Source of the DNA: Spinacia oleracea
Lineage: Eukaryota; Streptophyta; Magnoliopsida; Caryophyllales; Amaranthaceae
DNA: 64,000 nucleotides
Direction: 5' to 3'
Assembly (NCBI RefSeq): GCF_020520425.1
Contig: NC_079487.1
Span: 126,750,385-126,814,384, forward strand
Under the pieces are notes generated by a model, which did not search any database, had not been told where the DNA came from, and worked only from the letters and a program-made list of their open reading frames with translations. The translations under genes were made by a program, and so were the position numbers. Positions 27,809-40,700 of this stretch are shown piece after piece. The stretch's first letter is position 1; every line of letters begins with the position of its first letter.

Positions 27809-28226
27809 CATAATTTTTTTTAAGGGGGGAGTACGTAGTCGAAATATAACAACTCGTCAACTATAGATAAGAGTACATGCCTGGTGTTCGCTAGAATAAC
27901 ACAAACGCATATGTAAACTTGTAAAGAACAAGCCATTCCATAAAATATTATTCGATATAAATCGTTTATTTTAGTTATTACGTACCTTTACAAATAAAAA
28001 AAACATAATCCATGATTCCATGGTTTTTTGAGTAATGTCATATTTTTTATGCAAGCGCATGTGTTCTACCGAGTAGTATTTTACCGGCGCTAATGTTTAT
28101 TGTTCGTCCTTGTCCATTATCTAAATTGCGGAAGTATGAGTAAGTCATTGTTTAATCTTTCCCACTAATCGATAATTAAAATATTAATTTAAGGAAGTAG
28201 ATAGGAGTTAATTATAGCAGCATTTT

Positions 28227-28237
28227 CTATATAAAGT
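28227..28237 (+). promoter_or_regulatory. TATA box of ALDH copy 2
   Basis: TCTATATAAAG lies 170 bp before the start codon. A leader intron between 'agtg|gtgagt' (about 28291) and 'ttatag|caaagg' (about 28386) would make the mature leader short. Both are inferences from consensus. Confidence 0.45.
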
Positions 28238-28406
28238 TGATCACTATCAAGAATTCAAAATGTCATGCTTTGGTGTCTACAACTTCTAGTGGTGAGTTGC
28301 TAATTATGTCTTCACTTTTACTCTTTTCCCATTAATTATCTCATTAATTTTCTGCTAATCAAGTTAATTAGTTTTGTGTTTTATAGCAAAGGCAAAGAAA
28401 GTGGCA

Positions 28407-31400
28407 ATGGCAAGCCAAAAGATCTCATCTTTCTTATCTCGCACATTGGCTTCTTCCTCCATCCGTTCTCTGTCTCAACAAGGTACTTTCTTGCTCAAAC
28501 TTGGTTTTTATTTCATGCTTTAGAGATGAAATTGCTACTTACCTCTCTATTAGATGGATAAATTATTTTCTTTTATTTTCTTTTAGTTTAGCTTTGTTTT
28601 TCACTCGAATGATAAATCTCAGAAAAAATTAATTAATTGCGGATAGAGGAAGTAAGCCGGTCATAAGTTGTGACAAGAATTACTTCGTCCCTTTGAGCTT
28701 TTGTTTGTGAGGTTTAATACTAATCATTATAAAAGGGAGGTAGTAGATCTCAAGTTTATCAAGCTCATGTAAAACCAGTTTTATGTAGGAAGAGATCTAT
28801 TTTGTTAAAGTTTTTGAACTTAACTTTTGTAATGCACTAGTAGAAAAAACCCCTGTTGCAACCCCTTGTTGCAGCGTACATGTGTTAATACGCTTCAACA
28901 ACCAGTCGGTCAACGCGGGTCAAACCCTTTAAAGGGTTATTGCAGCGTACAATTTAATTGTTCCCTGCAAAAAAGTTTGTTGCAGCGTACATTTTAAAAG
29001 CCCGCTGCAATAGCTCGTTTTTGTTGCAGCGTACTTGTGAGAGCCCCCTGCAATAACCCGGGTAAAAAAAATTTCGCTGCAATATTCGTTGAAACTAATT
29101 CAAAACAAATTAAGCATCTCTCACTCTCAACTCCCTTCTTCTCCCTTAACTTTCCCTGCGTCATCCCCTCAAAAAAAAACCCTTTCTCTTCGTCGGTGGT
29201 TCTAGCCTCCTCGCCAGAGGCCACCTATTAGCTTGCTCGGCCGTTTTGATTCTGCCTATCATTCTGCCTTTTGATTTCGATTCCAATTTCACAACTAGGT
29301 TTTGGTATTGTAGATGTCGAGTTGCAATTTCTAATCAATTGGAATTGCGGAACTTGATTTTGGTGGATTCATACATTTAATTTTTTTTGTTTGTTTGAGT
29401 CCTATTCTTGATGTGCGGAAAAGGAAGGCGGTTCTACTAGATATGGAGTATAAAAGAATAAAAGGGCACGTTACAATAGTTTTTAAAACCAAAGTACTCT
29501 GTATTTCGAATGTCGTACCTTATAATATTGTAGTTTGTCTTTTCGTACATGTGACATATAAATTAAACCAAAGTTATTTTGAACGTTGTACCTTATAGTT
29601 AGTAGTCTGTTTTACATGTGACCTATTACAGTACCGGTCCGTAGAGCATGGAAAGTATGTTGTGATCTAGCAACAAGAATGTCAAAATCATTTCTCTTGT
29701 GGTACGGCCTAGTAATTAAGATTAAATCTTGTGTGATTCAAGGCTCAAGAGAATGAGATTGAACATCTATACGTGTGTGTTTACATGTAAGTAGTCCCAC
29801 ACCAGAGAAGACAATAGTTGGTTTTACTCCCTAATCGATGTGGTAATACAAGGCACTCCTAGTTCTTGAAGTTGAATTTTAACCACCAGTTTATGATGTT
29901 AGCTAGGCTCGTGTTTCGATCTGGCTTTTCTCATAAAATGAAGTTAAAAATTGATTGCAATGAGCAGCTGAGCTAATCATAAACATACCCTCTGTACAAA
30001 TATATGGTGTTTTAGATTAATGTTGCGCCTATTCACTGTATTTGTTCAGGAAGGACTAGTCACTGCAGAAGGGTGGTGAGCAGATACAGCACAACTGCTG
30101 CAACTGAGGAACCTATTACTCCACCTGTTAGTGTTAAATACACTCAACTTCTTATCAATGGAGAATTTGTGGATTCTGCATCAGGTGTGTTCTTATTATG
30201 CGCGATACTATAAATGACTAATCAGAAAGAAATATAATGTCTACATTTCTGAGGATTAATGAATTTCCATCTGTTTCAGGTAAAAAACTCAAAACATATG
30301 ATCCTAGGACAGGAAATGTGATTGCTGAGGTTGCTGAGGGTGATGTTGAGGATATCAACCGCGCAGTTTCTGCTGCTCGCAATGCATTTGATGAAGGGCC
30401 TTGGCCTAAGATGACTGCTTATGTAACTAGCTTAGCCAGTTTCTTTTCATCTGACATTATTTTGTTTGGAAAAGTAATATAATTAATTCTGAACTCTTAT
30501 TCTTCAGGAAAGGTCAAAAATTCTGTTCAAATTTGCTGATCTACTTGAGCAGCATACTGATGAGATTGCTGCCCTTGAGACTTGGGATAATGGAAAACCA
30601 TACGAGCAAGCTGCTAAAGTCGAATTACCAATGTGTGTTCGTCTAATGAGATATTATGCTGGTGGGTGTTATCATTGGCTCTTTTTCCCCTTTTCACAGA
30701 GGTCTACTTTAACCAATGTGTGTTTGTCTAAGAACATATGTTTTGTGTTTTTGTTGATAATTGTTTGATGTTGAAACTTCTTAGGATGGGCTGATAAGAT
30801 ACATGGTCTAACTGTTCCTGCTGACGGACCATATCATCTGCAAACTCTGCATGAACCAATAGGTGTAGTAGGCCAGATTATCCCATGGAATTTCCCAATT
30901 CTCATGTTTGTGTGGAAGGTTGCACCTGCCTTAGCATGCGGGAATACCATTGTTCTGAAGACTGCAGAACAAACCCCGTTAACTGCACTCTATGCTGCAA
31001 AGCTACTCCATGAGGTACTTACTCTAAGCAAGGCCCTTTTGTTTTTGGCTTAATTTCAATTTCAGGGCTTTTTTTTCAGTTAAGTTCAGTTCAATTCAAT
31101 TCAGTTCAGTTCAGCTCAAAAGGACAGGGTTTGCCCCACTATGGAATAGAAATGTATTTGGGTCAGAATTTTCTGACCATAACAGTATGGCATATATCCT
31201 GCTGCAGGCTGGACTTCCTGATGGTGTAGTAAACGTGGTCTCCGGATATGGTCCTACTGCTGGTGGAGCTCTTGCCTCTCACATGGATGTGGATAAGGTA
31301 ACTCTACATCTCAATGTCCTCAAAGGAAAGAATTAGTACTGATTAACATAATATTCATTAACATATATAGACTAACATGACATTCTAATTTTGCAGCTGG

Positions 31401-32491
31401 CTTTTACCGGATCAACTGTGACAGGGAAACTAGTGCTTGAGATGGCAGCAAAGAGTAATCTAAAGCCAGTGACTTTAGAGCTTGGAGGGAAATCACCATT
31501 TATTGTTTGCAAGGATGCTGATATAGACAAGGCAGTTGAATTAGCCCACTTTGCTCTCTTCTTCAACCAGGTTAGTTGACTTCCTAGATCGGGTTTCATG
31601 GGTCAAACACAGACATTTATTTGGTCATTTCTGTTGGTTTTTCAGGGACAATGCTGCTGTGCTGGGTCTCGTACATATGTACATGAAAGCGTACATGATG
31701 AGTTCGTTGAGAAAGCAACAGCACGTGCTATGCAGCGTGTTGTTGGTGATCCTTTCAGGAAGGACATTGAGCAAGGTCCTCAGGTAAGCCAATGTGGATC
31801 ATAAAAGACACATTTGCATATTCCTTCCTATATATACACATATATGTATACATGATGTTTTGTTTTTTTCTGTATTGTTGCCTGAATCAGATTGATTCAG
31901 AGCAATTCGAGAAGGTAATGCAATACATAAGATCAGGTATCGAGAGTGGAGCTAAGCTAGAAACAGGAGGAGAAAGGTTGGGGTCAAAGGGTTATTACAT
32001 TCAACCAACTGTTTTCTCTAATGTCAATGAAGACATGTTGATTGCACAGGATGAGATATTTGGTCCTGTTCAATCTATCTTCAAATTCAAGTGAGTATTC
32101 CCTTCTTTAACTGTTCAATCAACCAAGTTAATTAAGAAACAACCTGTTGTTTTTTCTTATAAATCGTCCAATCTAAAGAGTATGTATGTATGTATGTATG
32201 TATGTATTTACTTGTAGGGAATTACAAGAGGTGGTGCAACGAGCCAATAACACTCACTATGGGTTAGCAGCAGGAGTCTTCACCCAAGACATAGACACTG
32301 CTAATACATTAGCTCGAGCCTTGAGAGTTGGGACGGTTTGGGTGAACTGCTACGATGTTTTCGATGCAGCCATTCCATTCGGAGGGTACAAGATGAGTGG
32401 ACAAGGAAGGGAGAAAGGTATATACTGTCTCCAGAACTACTTGCAAGTCAAGGCTGTGGTTACTCCTCTGAAGAATCCTGCATGGTTATAA
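28407..32491 (+). CDS. ALDH2B: Mitochondrial aldehyde dehydrogenase family 2, copy 2, intact, 10 exons
   Basis: Exons: 28407-28482, 30050-30184, 30280-30422, 30508-30661, 30785-31014, 31208-31297, 31397-31570, 31646-31783, 31891-32090 and 32218-32491, giving 537 residues, normal for plant ALDH2B. The presequence ([20 protein letters not shown]) is rich in Ser and Arg and lacks acids, as for mitochondrial import. The Rossmann and NAD-binding part carries [10 protein letters not shown]. Catalytic Glu is in [10 protein letters not shown] and catalytic Cys in [14 protein letters not shown]. The C-terminal segment is [20 protein letters not shown] to KNPAWL. Exon lengths 2 to 10 match copy 1 exactly apart from copy 1's extra base, and the protein is closest to copy 1. 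Intron 1 (1.57 kb) contains a CACTA transposon end. Intron 9 contains a TATG microsatellite. Confidence 0.95.
28835..29290 (+). mobile_element. CACTA (En/Spm) element end with subterminal repeats, in ALDH copy 2 intron 1
   Basis: CACTAGTAGAAAAAACC at 28835 has the CACTA terminal motif followed by the A-run typical of plant elements. Downstream the motif TTGCAGCGTAC (or its 'gctgcaa' inverse) occurs repeatedly to about 29080, as CACTA subterminal repeats do. The GC-richer block to about 29290 would then be internal element sequence. No matching TAGTG end is found before exon 2 at 30050, so the element appears truncated and the right boundary is uncertain. Confidence 0.65.
32181..32206. repeat. 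(TATG)n microsatellite in ALDH copy 2 intron 9
   Basis: About 6.5 perfect TATG units, just before the exon 10 acceptor. Confidence 0.9.
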
Positions 32492-32708
32492 TACAGTATC
32501 AAATAAAATACTGTTGTTAAGTGTTCTTAATTATCTTCTGTATTTCTCACCAACTTAGTTGGTTTATAATAAAAGAGATGCCATTTTGTCTACCTTGATT
32601 TAATTTTCCATTAATATATATTGAAAATTGAGATTATTTATGTGTGTGATGGTGCACCTGATTTTCGGATACATATAAGAAATTTCACTTATGTCTGGGC
32701 AATATTTA

Positions 32709-33089
32709 TACTCCCTCCGTTTCTTTTTGTTTGTTACGTTTGGACTTTTGCACGTTTATTAACGTATAATAAAGATTTTTTTGCTTTTTCATTAATAAAA
32801 ATAAACCAAAGTAAAACCTCAATCCACTAATCATTACAACAACCAATAAGATTGTTTGATTTATCAAAATGAACCAATAATGGAAAAACACAAATATTGA
32901 TAACTTAACCTACTTGGGAAATTGTAAAGAAATTTAATGAGTTGTAAAAATTAGACCAATTAAAATTAAAGTTTGGCACAAAAAATGGTAGTATAATAAG
33001 TTTATAAAAGAAAAGATTCTTCTACGTAACAAACATTATGAAACACCCTAAAATAAATACGTAACAAACAAAAAGAAACGGAGAGAGTA
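32709..33089. mobile_element. Stowaway-type MITE
   Basis: Ends TACTCCCTCCGTTTCTTTTT and AAAAAGAAACGGAGAGAGTA are inverted repeats. The inner 'gttacgtttgg' is mirrored by 'acgtaacaaac'. About 380 bp, TA-ended, without coding capacity, 3' of ALDH copy 2. Confidence 0.8.
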
Positions 33090-35491
33090 TTACCTACCCA
33101 GCCTCTTAGCATTGAATTATAATTATGTTTGGCTCTAATTGCATTGGCAATCAACTATTGGTATAAATTCCTCTCAAATTATTGTCATTTAATCGTTATG
33201 GGAAAACTTGATTAATAGTGGAATTGATCAACACTGTATAAGACTATAAGGTTCCATTGAAATTAAGGGAAAAAACAAGAAAAGGAAGTTACAATTTATC
33301 ATTAGTAACACTGATCAAACTTACCAACAACAATAAAAACCAAACTAAATAGGGAGTAAAAAAGATTTGAAGTCTGTCAGACAACCGTGTGATCTTCCTC
33401 AAGTTCATGGGAAACTGAGGAACGATCATCTATAATTCATCCACCAAATTTGGTTTTCTGTCTCTTTAGAACTCAAAGATACAGAGGTACGAATACTATA
33501 GAACAGATCCTGTTCAAGTAAGGTCGTGCTATGTATACTTAACTCTACCGTTTATATAGATGAAGTCTTATTTCTAAAATATAAATGTGGGATAAACTTA
33601 TAGCACCAAGGTTCAGCACTCAGCAGTGAAGTAAGTTTTGATAAATAGACATATAGTATGATCTCATCCTCAACACTTTTCAAAGATTCATATGTCTAGC
33701 TCAAAAAATTTCATTGCTTATTCAGATTTACTTCAGCTGGAGGCGGGCAAAAATCTGCACACGGAAATATTATGTTTGTGTAGTTATATGATTCGTTTGA
33801 CATGGAGAAATTTGTATTAAAATCGCAATAAAATAAAATCAAAGTAAAGTAAACACAATTTCAAACAGAAGGCCTATAGCCTTGAATCATTAGTAGTTTG
33901 GTACCCTACACGACTACACGTTAGTGAGCGGGTCTCCCTTTTCATTATTGTGTTTTCTTGTTGTGCAGCTACCATATCTGTTTTTGGTATTAGTGAACAA
34001 TGGCGGTGTGTCAAGGACTCAAGGGTGGGCGGCCGATCACACAATTTTTAAAAAAACGTTTACGCCTTATATTTATTAGAAAAAGTAAATTAATACAGAC
34101 TAAATAAATGTTTTACTAACATGTCGACATCCAGACATCCGTTTCAAAATTTCAGGCTCCGTCACCATTAGTGAATGGTGATGAATGGTGAAGATGCATA
34201 TACAAAATTCTGCATTTTAAAAACATGCATAGAATATTATTTTATTCTTATCTCAAATAAAATCTTTGCCAACTAAAAAGTTGCATAATTGAGATCAAGT
34301 TGAAGCTGGAAGATCTTTTTTCTTATCCATGTTTTATACGTAGTACGATGGTCGATGGCCACCAAACACATCCACGGGCCATAGGGTTATCATCAAGATA
34401 AGTAATTTGTAAGATACTTCTTCCGATTAGAAATAATTATAACATTTTTCTAAGCTGTACGTGTTTTTAATTTTTTTTTGGGAATCACCATCAGTGACGA
34501 AGGCAGAATTAGAACTTTAAGGATATTTTTAAAGGGCTTGCGGAACTTTTTTTCCCTTTGGGGTGTTGGTGCACCCCATGCACCTTAGTGGCACCGCCAC
34601 TTATCACCACCATTTACGGGCACTATTTATTTTCTTTGTCGTAGAAAACTTACCAAAATAAGAAATAGTGCAACTGTGATTATGAGATTTTCAAATACAA
34701 AAATGGTGCAATTATCTCTATACATATGAGGTAAGAAACAAGATACACTTGATGAGAGAACTGTTAAAAGTTTATTTTTCCTGTTCAAACAAAATAAGTC
34801 GAGATAAGTTAAAGCAAAATAATTAAGTTGAATCAAACAGAGCCTCATTGGATTGAAGGCCAGTACATAACTCATTCAATTCATTTGTATGGTTGGATGA
34901 CTAGTTATGAATATTGAAATCTTGTTTGGGGTTTTGCATGGATGAAAGTTGGGGTGGCCCTTAATTGGCGTTTGAAGTTTGTTAAGAAGCTGATTTGTAT
35001 TTTTGTGTGTTTTGGTTCTTTTATTTACCTTGGTTGTTTATTTTCTTATTGTGTTTCCATGCATTAAATTGGGGGATCTTGTAAAGTTGTAATTACCTAC
35101 TGTGGAGGAAAGTCTTCAGGGTAGGTTATTATTAGAAAAAAGTTACTGCAGTAGGCAGGCTCATTAATTCATAATTACTTATTATGAACTTTTTGATTCA
35201 TTATTAGTCATCCCAGGAAAAATACTGGTCCTAGTTTTATAATCTACCCATTTTGATATTCATATTTGTTAATGTTGTTATATTTTATTTTGTTTTGATA
35301 TCTCTAATTATGGGTAAGTAAAATATAAAAGTTGAAGCACTAAGAAGGATCTTAACAACATTTCTCGTGACACATTTAACTTTACGCATAAATGACAAAT
35401 ATGGGCCAAAATAGAGTACTACGTGTCTACGTATATCGCAAAGGGTAACTTGTGTAAATTTGTTTATTAACGCTGGATTTATAACTTATAA
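33090..35491. other. Intergenic, no gene seen
   Basis: AT-rich. Contains a patch of 'aaaataagtcgagataagtt' type units (about 34775-34850) of the dispersed MITE family and a GC-richer stretch near 34540-34605. No coding homology recognised. Confidence 0.45.
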
Positions 35492-36273
35492 GGGGGTGTT
35501 TGTTTAGTGAGATAAGGAGGAAGGGACACATTTAGAGGAGTAGGGATAGGAGGAGGTCTATGCCAAAGAAGCTTCTGTTCAAAATGGACGAAAGTAACTC
35601 TTAGTGGTACTCATTAATTTAATATTGGTATTGGTATGCCAATACACTATTAAGTAATACCAATACGAGTCATTTGCGTTATCGGTACTGACATACACTT
35701 TGTTGGTATTAATAAAGATTGTATTGGATGACTTGTGTCCAATTTGATCACAAACCACTTGATGTTTAGAAAATCTCACGGGCATAGAAGAAATCTAATG
35801 TTTGTCTAGGATGATGGGAATAAGAAGGGGATAGGGATATATATGGACAAAAAAACCTTTTATCTCTATAATCCTATATCTAGATGGAGGAGAAACTTTT
35901 GTGTGAGACCGCCTCACAGGCCTTGTTGGCAATTTTGTTGGCATCCCCGTTGGCATCCCCGTTGGCACATGTGCTGACGTCATGGTGGTCTTACATGAAA
36001 GACCGCCTTATACAAAAGTTTGTATAGATGGAGTGGTACAAAGTACCCCTTCCGTCTCGCAATACTTACACCGTTTTGACTAGACACGCTTGTCAATTCA
36101 CAACTTTAACTATTAATATTTTTAACTACATATTATAAAAACTTATAAAATACCAAGGGATTACACTTATCTTTTCCTTATCCCTACACGGCCACACTCC
36201 GGAGTAATTCTATATCCTTAGCCCTACTTTTTTTTATCCCTTTTATATCTCCGTCCACACATCAAACGCCCCC
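35492..36273. mobile_element. Second Tourist (PIF/Harbinger-type) MITE with TAA duplication
   Basis: Ends GGGGGTGTTTG and, inverted, GGGGGCGTTTG are flanked by TAA on both sides (35489-35491 and 36274-36276). It is 782 bp, close to the length of the copy at 13339, but the interior is unrelated. Interior insertions include a small TIR element (35893-36021) and part of a 'ctccgtctcgcaatac' MITE (about 36045-36165). Confidence 0.8.
35893..36021. mobile_element. Small TIR element nested in the Tourist MITE
   Basis: AAACTTTTGTGTGAG at the left and the inverse of 'ttatacaaaagttt' at the right form 15-bp ends around 129 bp, with 'gagaccgcc' and 'aagaccgcc' just inside. The middle holds a tandem 'ttggcatccccg' pair. 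Confidence 0.6.
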
Positions 36274-36797
36274 TAAGAGTAAAAGTAAAAGATAGAATTT
36301 TGTTTGACATAAAAGGAAGGTACGAGTATAAAAGGAACACCCATGAATTTAAAAACGGAAGATAAATTGAGATTATACATCCCCTTCCAACTTTGCTACT
36401 TTGGGGTTGTTACAAATATTACTCCGTGTGTCCTTGTCCCAAAAGATATCATTTCCTTATCCTACAAAATATTACGGAATTTTTTTATTGGTTGTTACAA
36501 AGTAATAACCAATATAAATACGAATTGTGCAACAGAGAACTCAGATTATTGGGTTGTAATTAGTAAAGTGAAAACTTTATTGGATTGTAATTGGTAAATT
36601 TTCCTATTAATTAATAAATCTTTACAAAATAAAGTTACATTTGATTTGTCAAGGTCCTGTTCTATTTACCTTATTTCTACCAATTTCATGAAAAGCAGTT
36701 TTGGTAAGATAAGTTCAGTTCAATTTAAATAAGATAAGTTGAGGACTAAAATAATTTATACCTAATATAATTTTATTAAAAAAAAAAAAAGTGATAA

Positions 36798-37442
36798 TTT
36801 ATACCTAGTATTTAAAAAGGAAACCATAGATGATTAAATGACACGTCTCATCAATCCCAATCGTCCATCCATAAATTATTACCTCCTCTGTCCTTAAATA
36901 TAGCCCATTGGTTGACTTTTACTCTCCTAACACGTTAATTTGTCTCTTAATATCTCAAATAATGTATAACTAAAAGTTATAAAAAATTGATATTTAGAAA
37001 ATATACGACGATACGAATCTAACGTTACCCCACATGACTACAACTTGTTTTACGTATTAATTACAAAAATGGTCAAAGTTGTAGTGTGAATAGTGTAAAA
37101 ATAAAATGGTGCGACATTTAAAGAAGTGTATTTTTTTTCAATTTTTTTGTTTGTGGTTTGTTATACGAAATATTTTATTCTACAGCTTCAACACATCTTC
37201 CACTTAATCTGCCTCATTCAATATCGATTCTATATTGATTAACCTCTTCTACTCCATCTCCCCTTTAACACTCATTATTAATTCACATTCTAATTTATAT
37301 ATTTTGTCAACTTTCAAACTCCACCTCTACATAAATTGTATGTTCCCATTCAAATCATAAGGCCTCAATAAAATTAACACTTTATAAAACAGCTTAATAA
37401 TCATTATATAATTTTCGTTATTTGAACGAGCTCAAAAGTTAG
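36798..37442 (+). mobile_element. Helitron-like element, family A, plus orientation
   Basis: The 5' end, 'atacctagtatttaaaaa' followed by 'accatagatgattaaatgacacgt', matches the minus-strand copy at 43714-44142. So do an inner block ('aacctcttctactccatctc', 'tttaacactca', 'attaattcaca') and the 3' end 'tttgaacgagctcaaaag'. The end here is TTAG instead of CTAG, followed by T. The host base before the 5' end is A. About 36885-37125 looks like an inserted MITE. Confidence 0.65.
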
Positions 37443-37711
37443 TTAAATTAATAGTTACGGAGTATGGAGTACAAAACAAAATCACATTTGATTTGTCTAA
37501 AAACTAGTAGTTGTTGGTAGACTGGTAGAGTGAGTTGATTCCCCACGCACCTCCTCTCCCCCCACACTCTTTTCCCACTCTTCCCTTCATTTCTTTTCAC
37601 TTCAATCCCATCCCCTGCGTTTTAGGGGATCATCATATAAATCCACTCCATACCATAAAAAAGGAGCAAAAAGGCACAATCTTTTTCACTCTCTCTCCTA
37701 AGTCATTTGAA

Positions 37712-40700
37712 ATGGCAAGCAGAAGGATTTCTTCTCTCTTATCTCGCTCACTTTCAACTTATCTCACCTCTCCTGTTGGTAATTTTCAATAATCTACCCT
37801 TTATATTCCCCAATTTTGATTAACTTTTTTTGTTAATGATATTTGTTTCTTTGATCTTCTATTTGTTTTTCGTGGGGTTTGTTGTTTTTTTTTTCTTTTC
37901 ACAATTTTGTTTAGTTATTTATAGTAAATTCCTCTGTTTTTTTCCCTTCAGAAGTTGGCAATTTATTTCAATTTTGTACTTTTTATGTTGATTATGGGTT
38001 TGTTATTCAATCTGATTTGTTGGGTTTGTTGATCACAGTCTGCTGACTGTTCATCTGTTCTTGGATTTGAATTGGACCCCATAATTCTGGGTTTTTAGGA
38101 AAATGATATACCCTATGACCCTATTAAGAAGTCCGGATCCTCTACAAGGTACAGTTGTATTTAAACCATACAATTTAAAATCAATGGCTCATATTGATGA
38201 GAAAAAATAGGGAAATTTTGGAAAAATAATATATGAACCAATTGGTTTTTCATTCAATGGTTGATATGATCAAACTCTACCTTGTAGAGTTATTTTAGAA
38301 CTCTAGAGGATCCAAAACCTCTATTATGACAGTTAAACTCAAACATTAATAACACCGGTCGACGCCGCCCTTGGTTTATATGATGTTGGTTGATGAAGAA
38401 CTATATTTTCAGTTTGTGTAGTTCTCAGCCGCCTAAGAGGACTCTTTACTCTTGAATGTAATTGTAGAATTTTAAGATGTATTTCTTTGGTCAATGGAGG
38501 TTGTTGAAGGTTTAAGGTGTATAAGTTATCACTTTCCCTACTTATTTATAGTCATTATCTACACTTAATCATTTACACCATCCTAAAACGAATGTCACAT
38601 TTTCATATTGTTCTTGTGAGTCCATTCCGATTAGTGGCTCGTCGGCCGTCGGCTAGTTGTACTGGGAGTTCTAAGTTTCCAACCAAGTTGGTGTGATTTC
38701 AAGGATGTGGTGGGGGGAAATCAACAATGAAATGTCAATTATTTCACAAATGCAAAATGATTTGGAGGACAGAAATAAGGCAAATATTGATCTTTTCTTG
38801 TATTTTATCATATTTGGCTCCATTATAATGGTATCATTATAGATAGTGCTGGTCTTGAACTGTGTGCCGAGCATTTGTAGTGACGTGTATGGTTCTGATT
38901 TTGATCCCCCCTCTTGCTTGTTGTTATGTAAATATGTAATGCAAACAAGTAATATGGAGTAGGAAAAGTTGCTAAAAATTATCACATTTGCCGGGTTGAT
39001 TGTAATTGGCCTTCATCATTGTATAATGTAGCATACACATGATGATTAGAAGTGTTGCGTGAGTACTAGGAAACTCTTGGTGCATCTACTGCTTTCCTCA
39101 AAATAAGTTGGAGAAGTCTTGTGTTGTACAAGGTTGACACACTTGCTGTCTTTCTTTAAAGTAGTGTAGTGTTAGGTTGACACCCTATTTCGTGTACCCC
39201 ACCAGGTTACTTGTTGGATGGGTGGTTAAAACGTTTGCTTTTGCAAATGCCTCCTCCTGGCCTTCGTCAGATTCTTTTAATTTTCTCATCAGACGAGTAT
39301 TCATCATACTTGAATTCAGCTGTGCTTGTTCTTGAACCAATGAACAGGAGTTGTATATCCATTCTAGAAGAAATATGGGATACAAGCTAAGCCTTGTGCT
39401 TCATATTTTAACATAACATTTTGGAGAGCAATGATAATCCGATGCCATGAAAGCCACAGCTTGGGACTAGATGTTCTTTTGCCTTTTTAATCAAGGGACT
39501 AGGCAACGTAGGCATTCTTGAAATTTAAGTTTCCATCTTGGAAAATTTAAGTTAAGACTCACTTGACACAAACACAAGGAGGAAAAACATAGAATGACAA
39601 AGGTTTTGCCTCCTGCTTTAGGCCTTTTGAGTGTTTGCCCATTGAATTGTAGGTTACAAATGAATAAAGAGATCAAGAGACATGGAACTTTTGGTGATTC
39701 ACAGTAGCTCTAGGGTAATGTTATTTTTAATATTCGTAGACCAGAGTGATGCTTATTAGCTTGCCATACATCATACAGAATAAATGACATAATTATTTTT
39801 GTGCATCTATAGTCGAATCCATTTGTAGACGTGCATTAGTTAAATTTTATGTATATGTACGTAGTAACTAGTAAGTCACTAGATTTTGGGGTTCCGGTTT
39901 GAGATTCGGTGCAGTATGTGATTTATCAGATTTCTGAAAAGGGGGAACTGCTTTGATTAACATTCGGTGATGTACTGCTTTGATTTCTAGTAACCATTTG
40001 TAACATTTTGGCATTCAGAGAAGACTATTTCCTGCAAAACCTGTATCTGTTCTTTCAATGATCAATGAATTAAAATGTCTTGCCATTGTAATTATTAACA
40101 TCATCTAATTTGTTTTAAGTAGGGAGGACTTCTTGTGTCAGAAGGGGACTTCAAAGATACAGCACTGCTTCTGCTATAGATGAACCAATCACCCCACCTG
40201 TGGATATAAATTATACAAAGCTTCTGATTAATGGCAAATTTGTCGATGCAGCATCAGGTACGTACTTTCAAATTTCCTGTTTAGCTACCTGAGACAAATA
40301 TGATACGCTTCTGTTAGACTGTTACTAATGTTTGTGGTGATTTCAGGGAAAACATTTCACACAGTGGACCCTCGGACTGGGAAGGCGATAGCTGATGTTG
40401 CTGAAGGAGATTCCGAAGATGTGAACAGAGCAGTCTCTGCTGCTAGGAAGGCGTTTGATGAAGGACCATGGCCAAAGATGACTGCTTACGTAACTAACTA
40501 AATTTTCTCAAATTTTGTGAGATTATACTCCAATTTCACATTATGAATACACCTTAAGTCCAACTTCTTTGATGATTTACTGCAGGAAAGGTCAAGAATT
40601 CTTTTGAAATTTGCCGATCTTATTGAAAAGCATAATGATGCAATTGCTGCTTTAGAAACATGGGATAACGGAAAGCCCTATGAGCAAGCTGCCCAAATTG

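Larger units (their letters stand above)
26777..28406. other. Spacer between ALDH copies 1 and 2
   Basis: Holds the 3' UTR of copy 1. About 27020-27235 is a diverged relative of the MITE at 63676-63881 (shared 'ttcactatttgcacggactc'). The MITE at 27449-27808 and the copy 2 promoter complete the interval. No separate gene is seen. Confidence 0.5.

Noticed and set aside
28994-29231. Small frames in ALDH copy 2 intron 1
   Set aside because: They lie in the CACTA end. No similarity to a transposase and no adjoining exons found.
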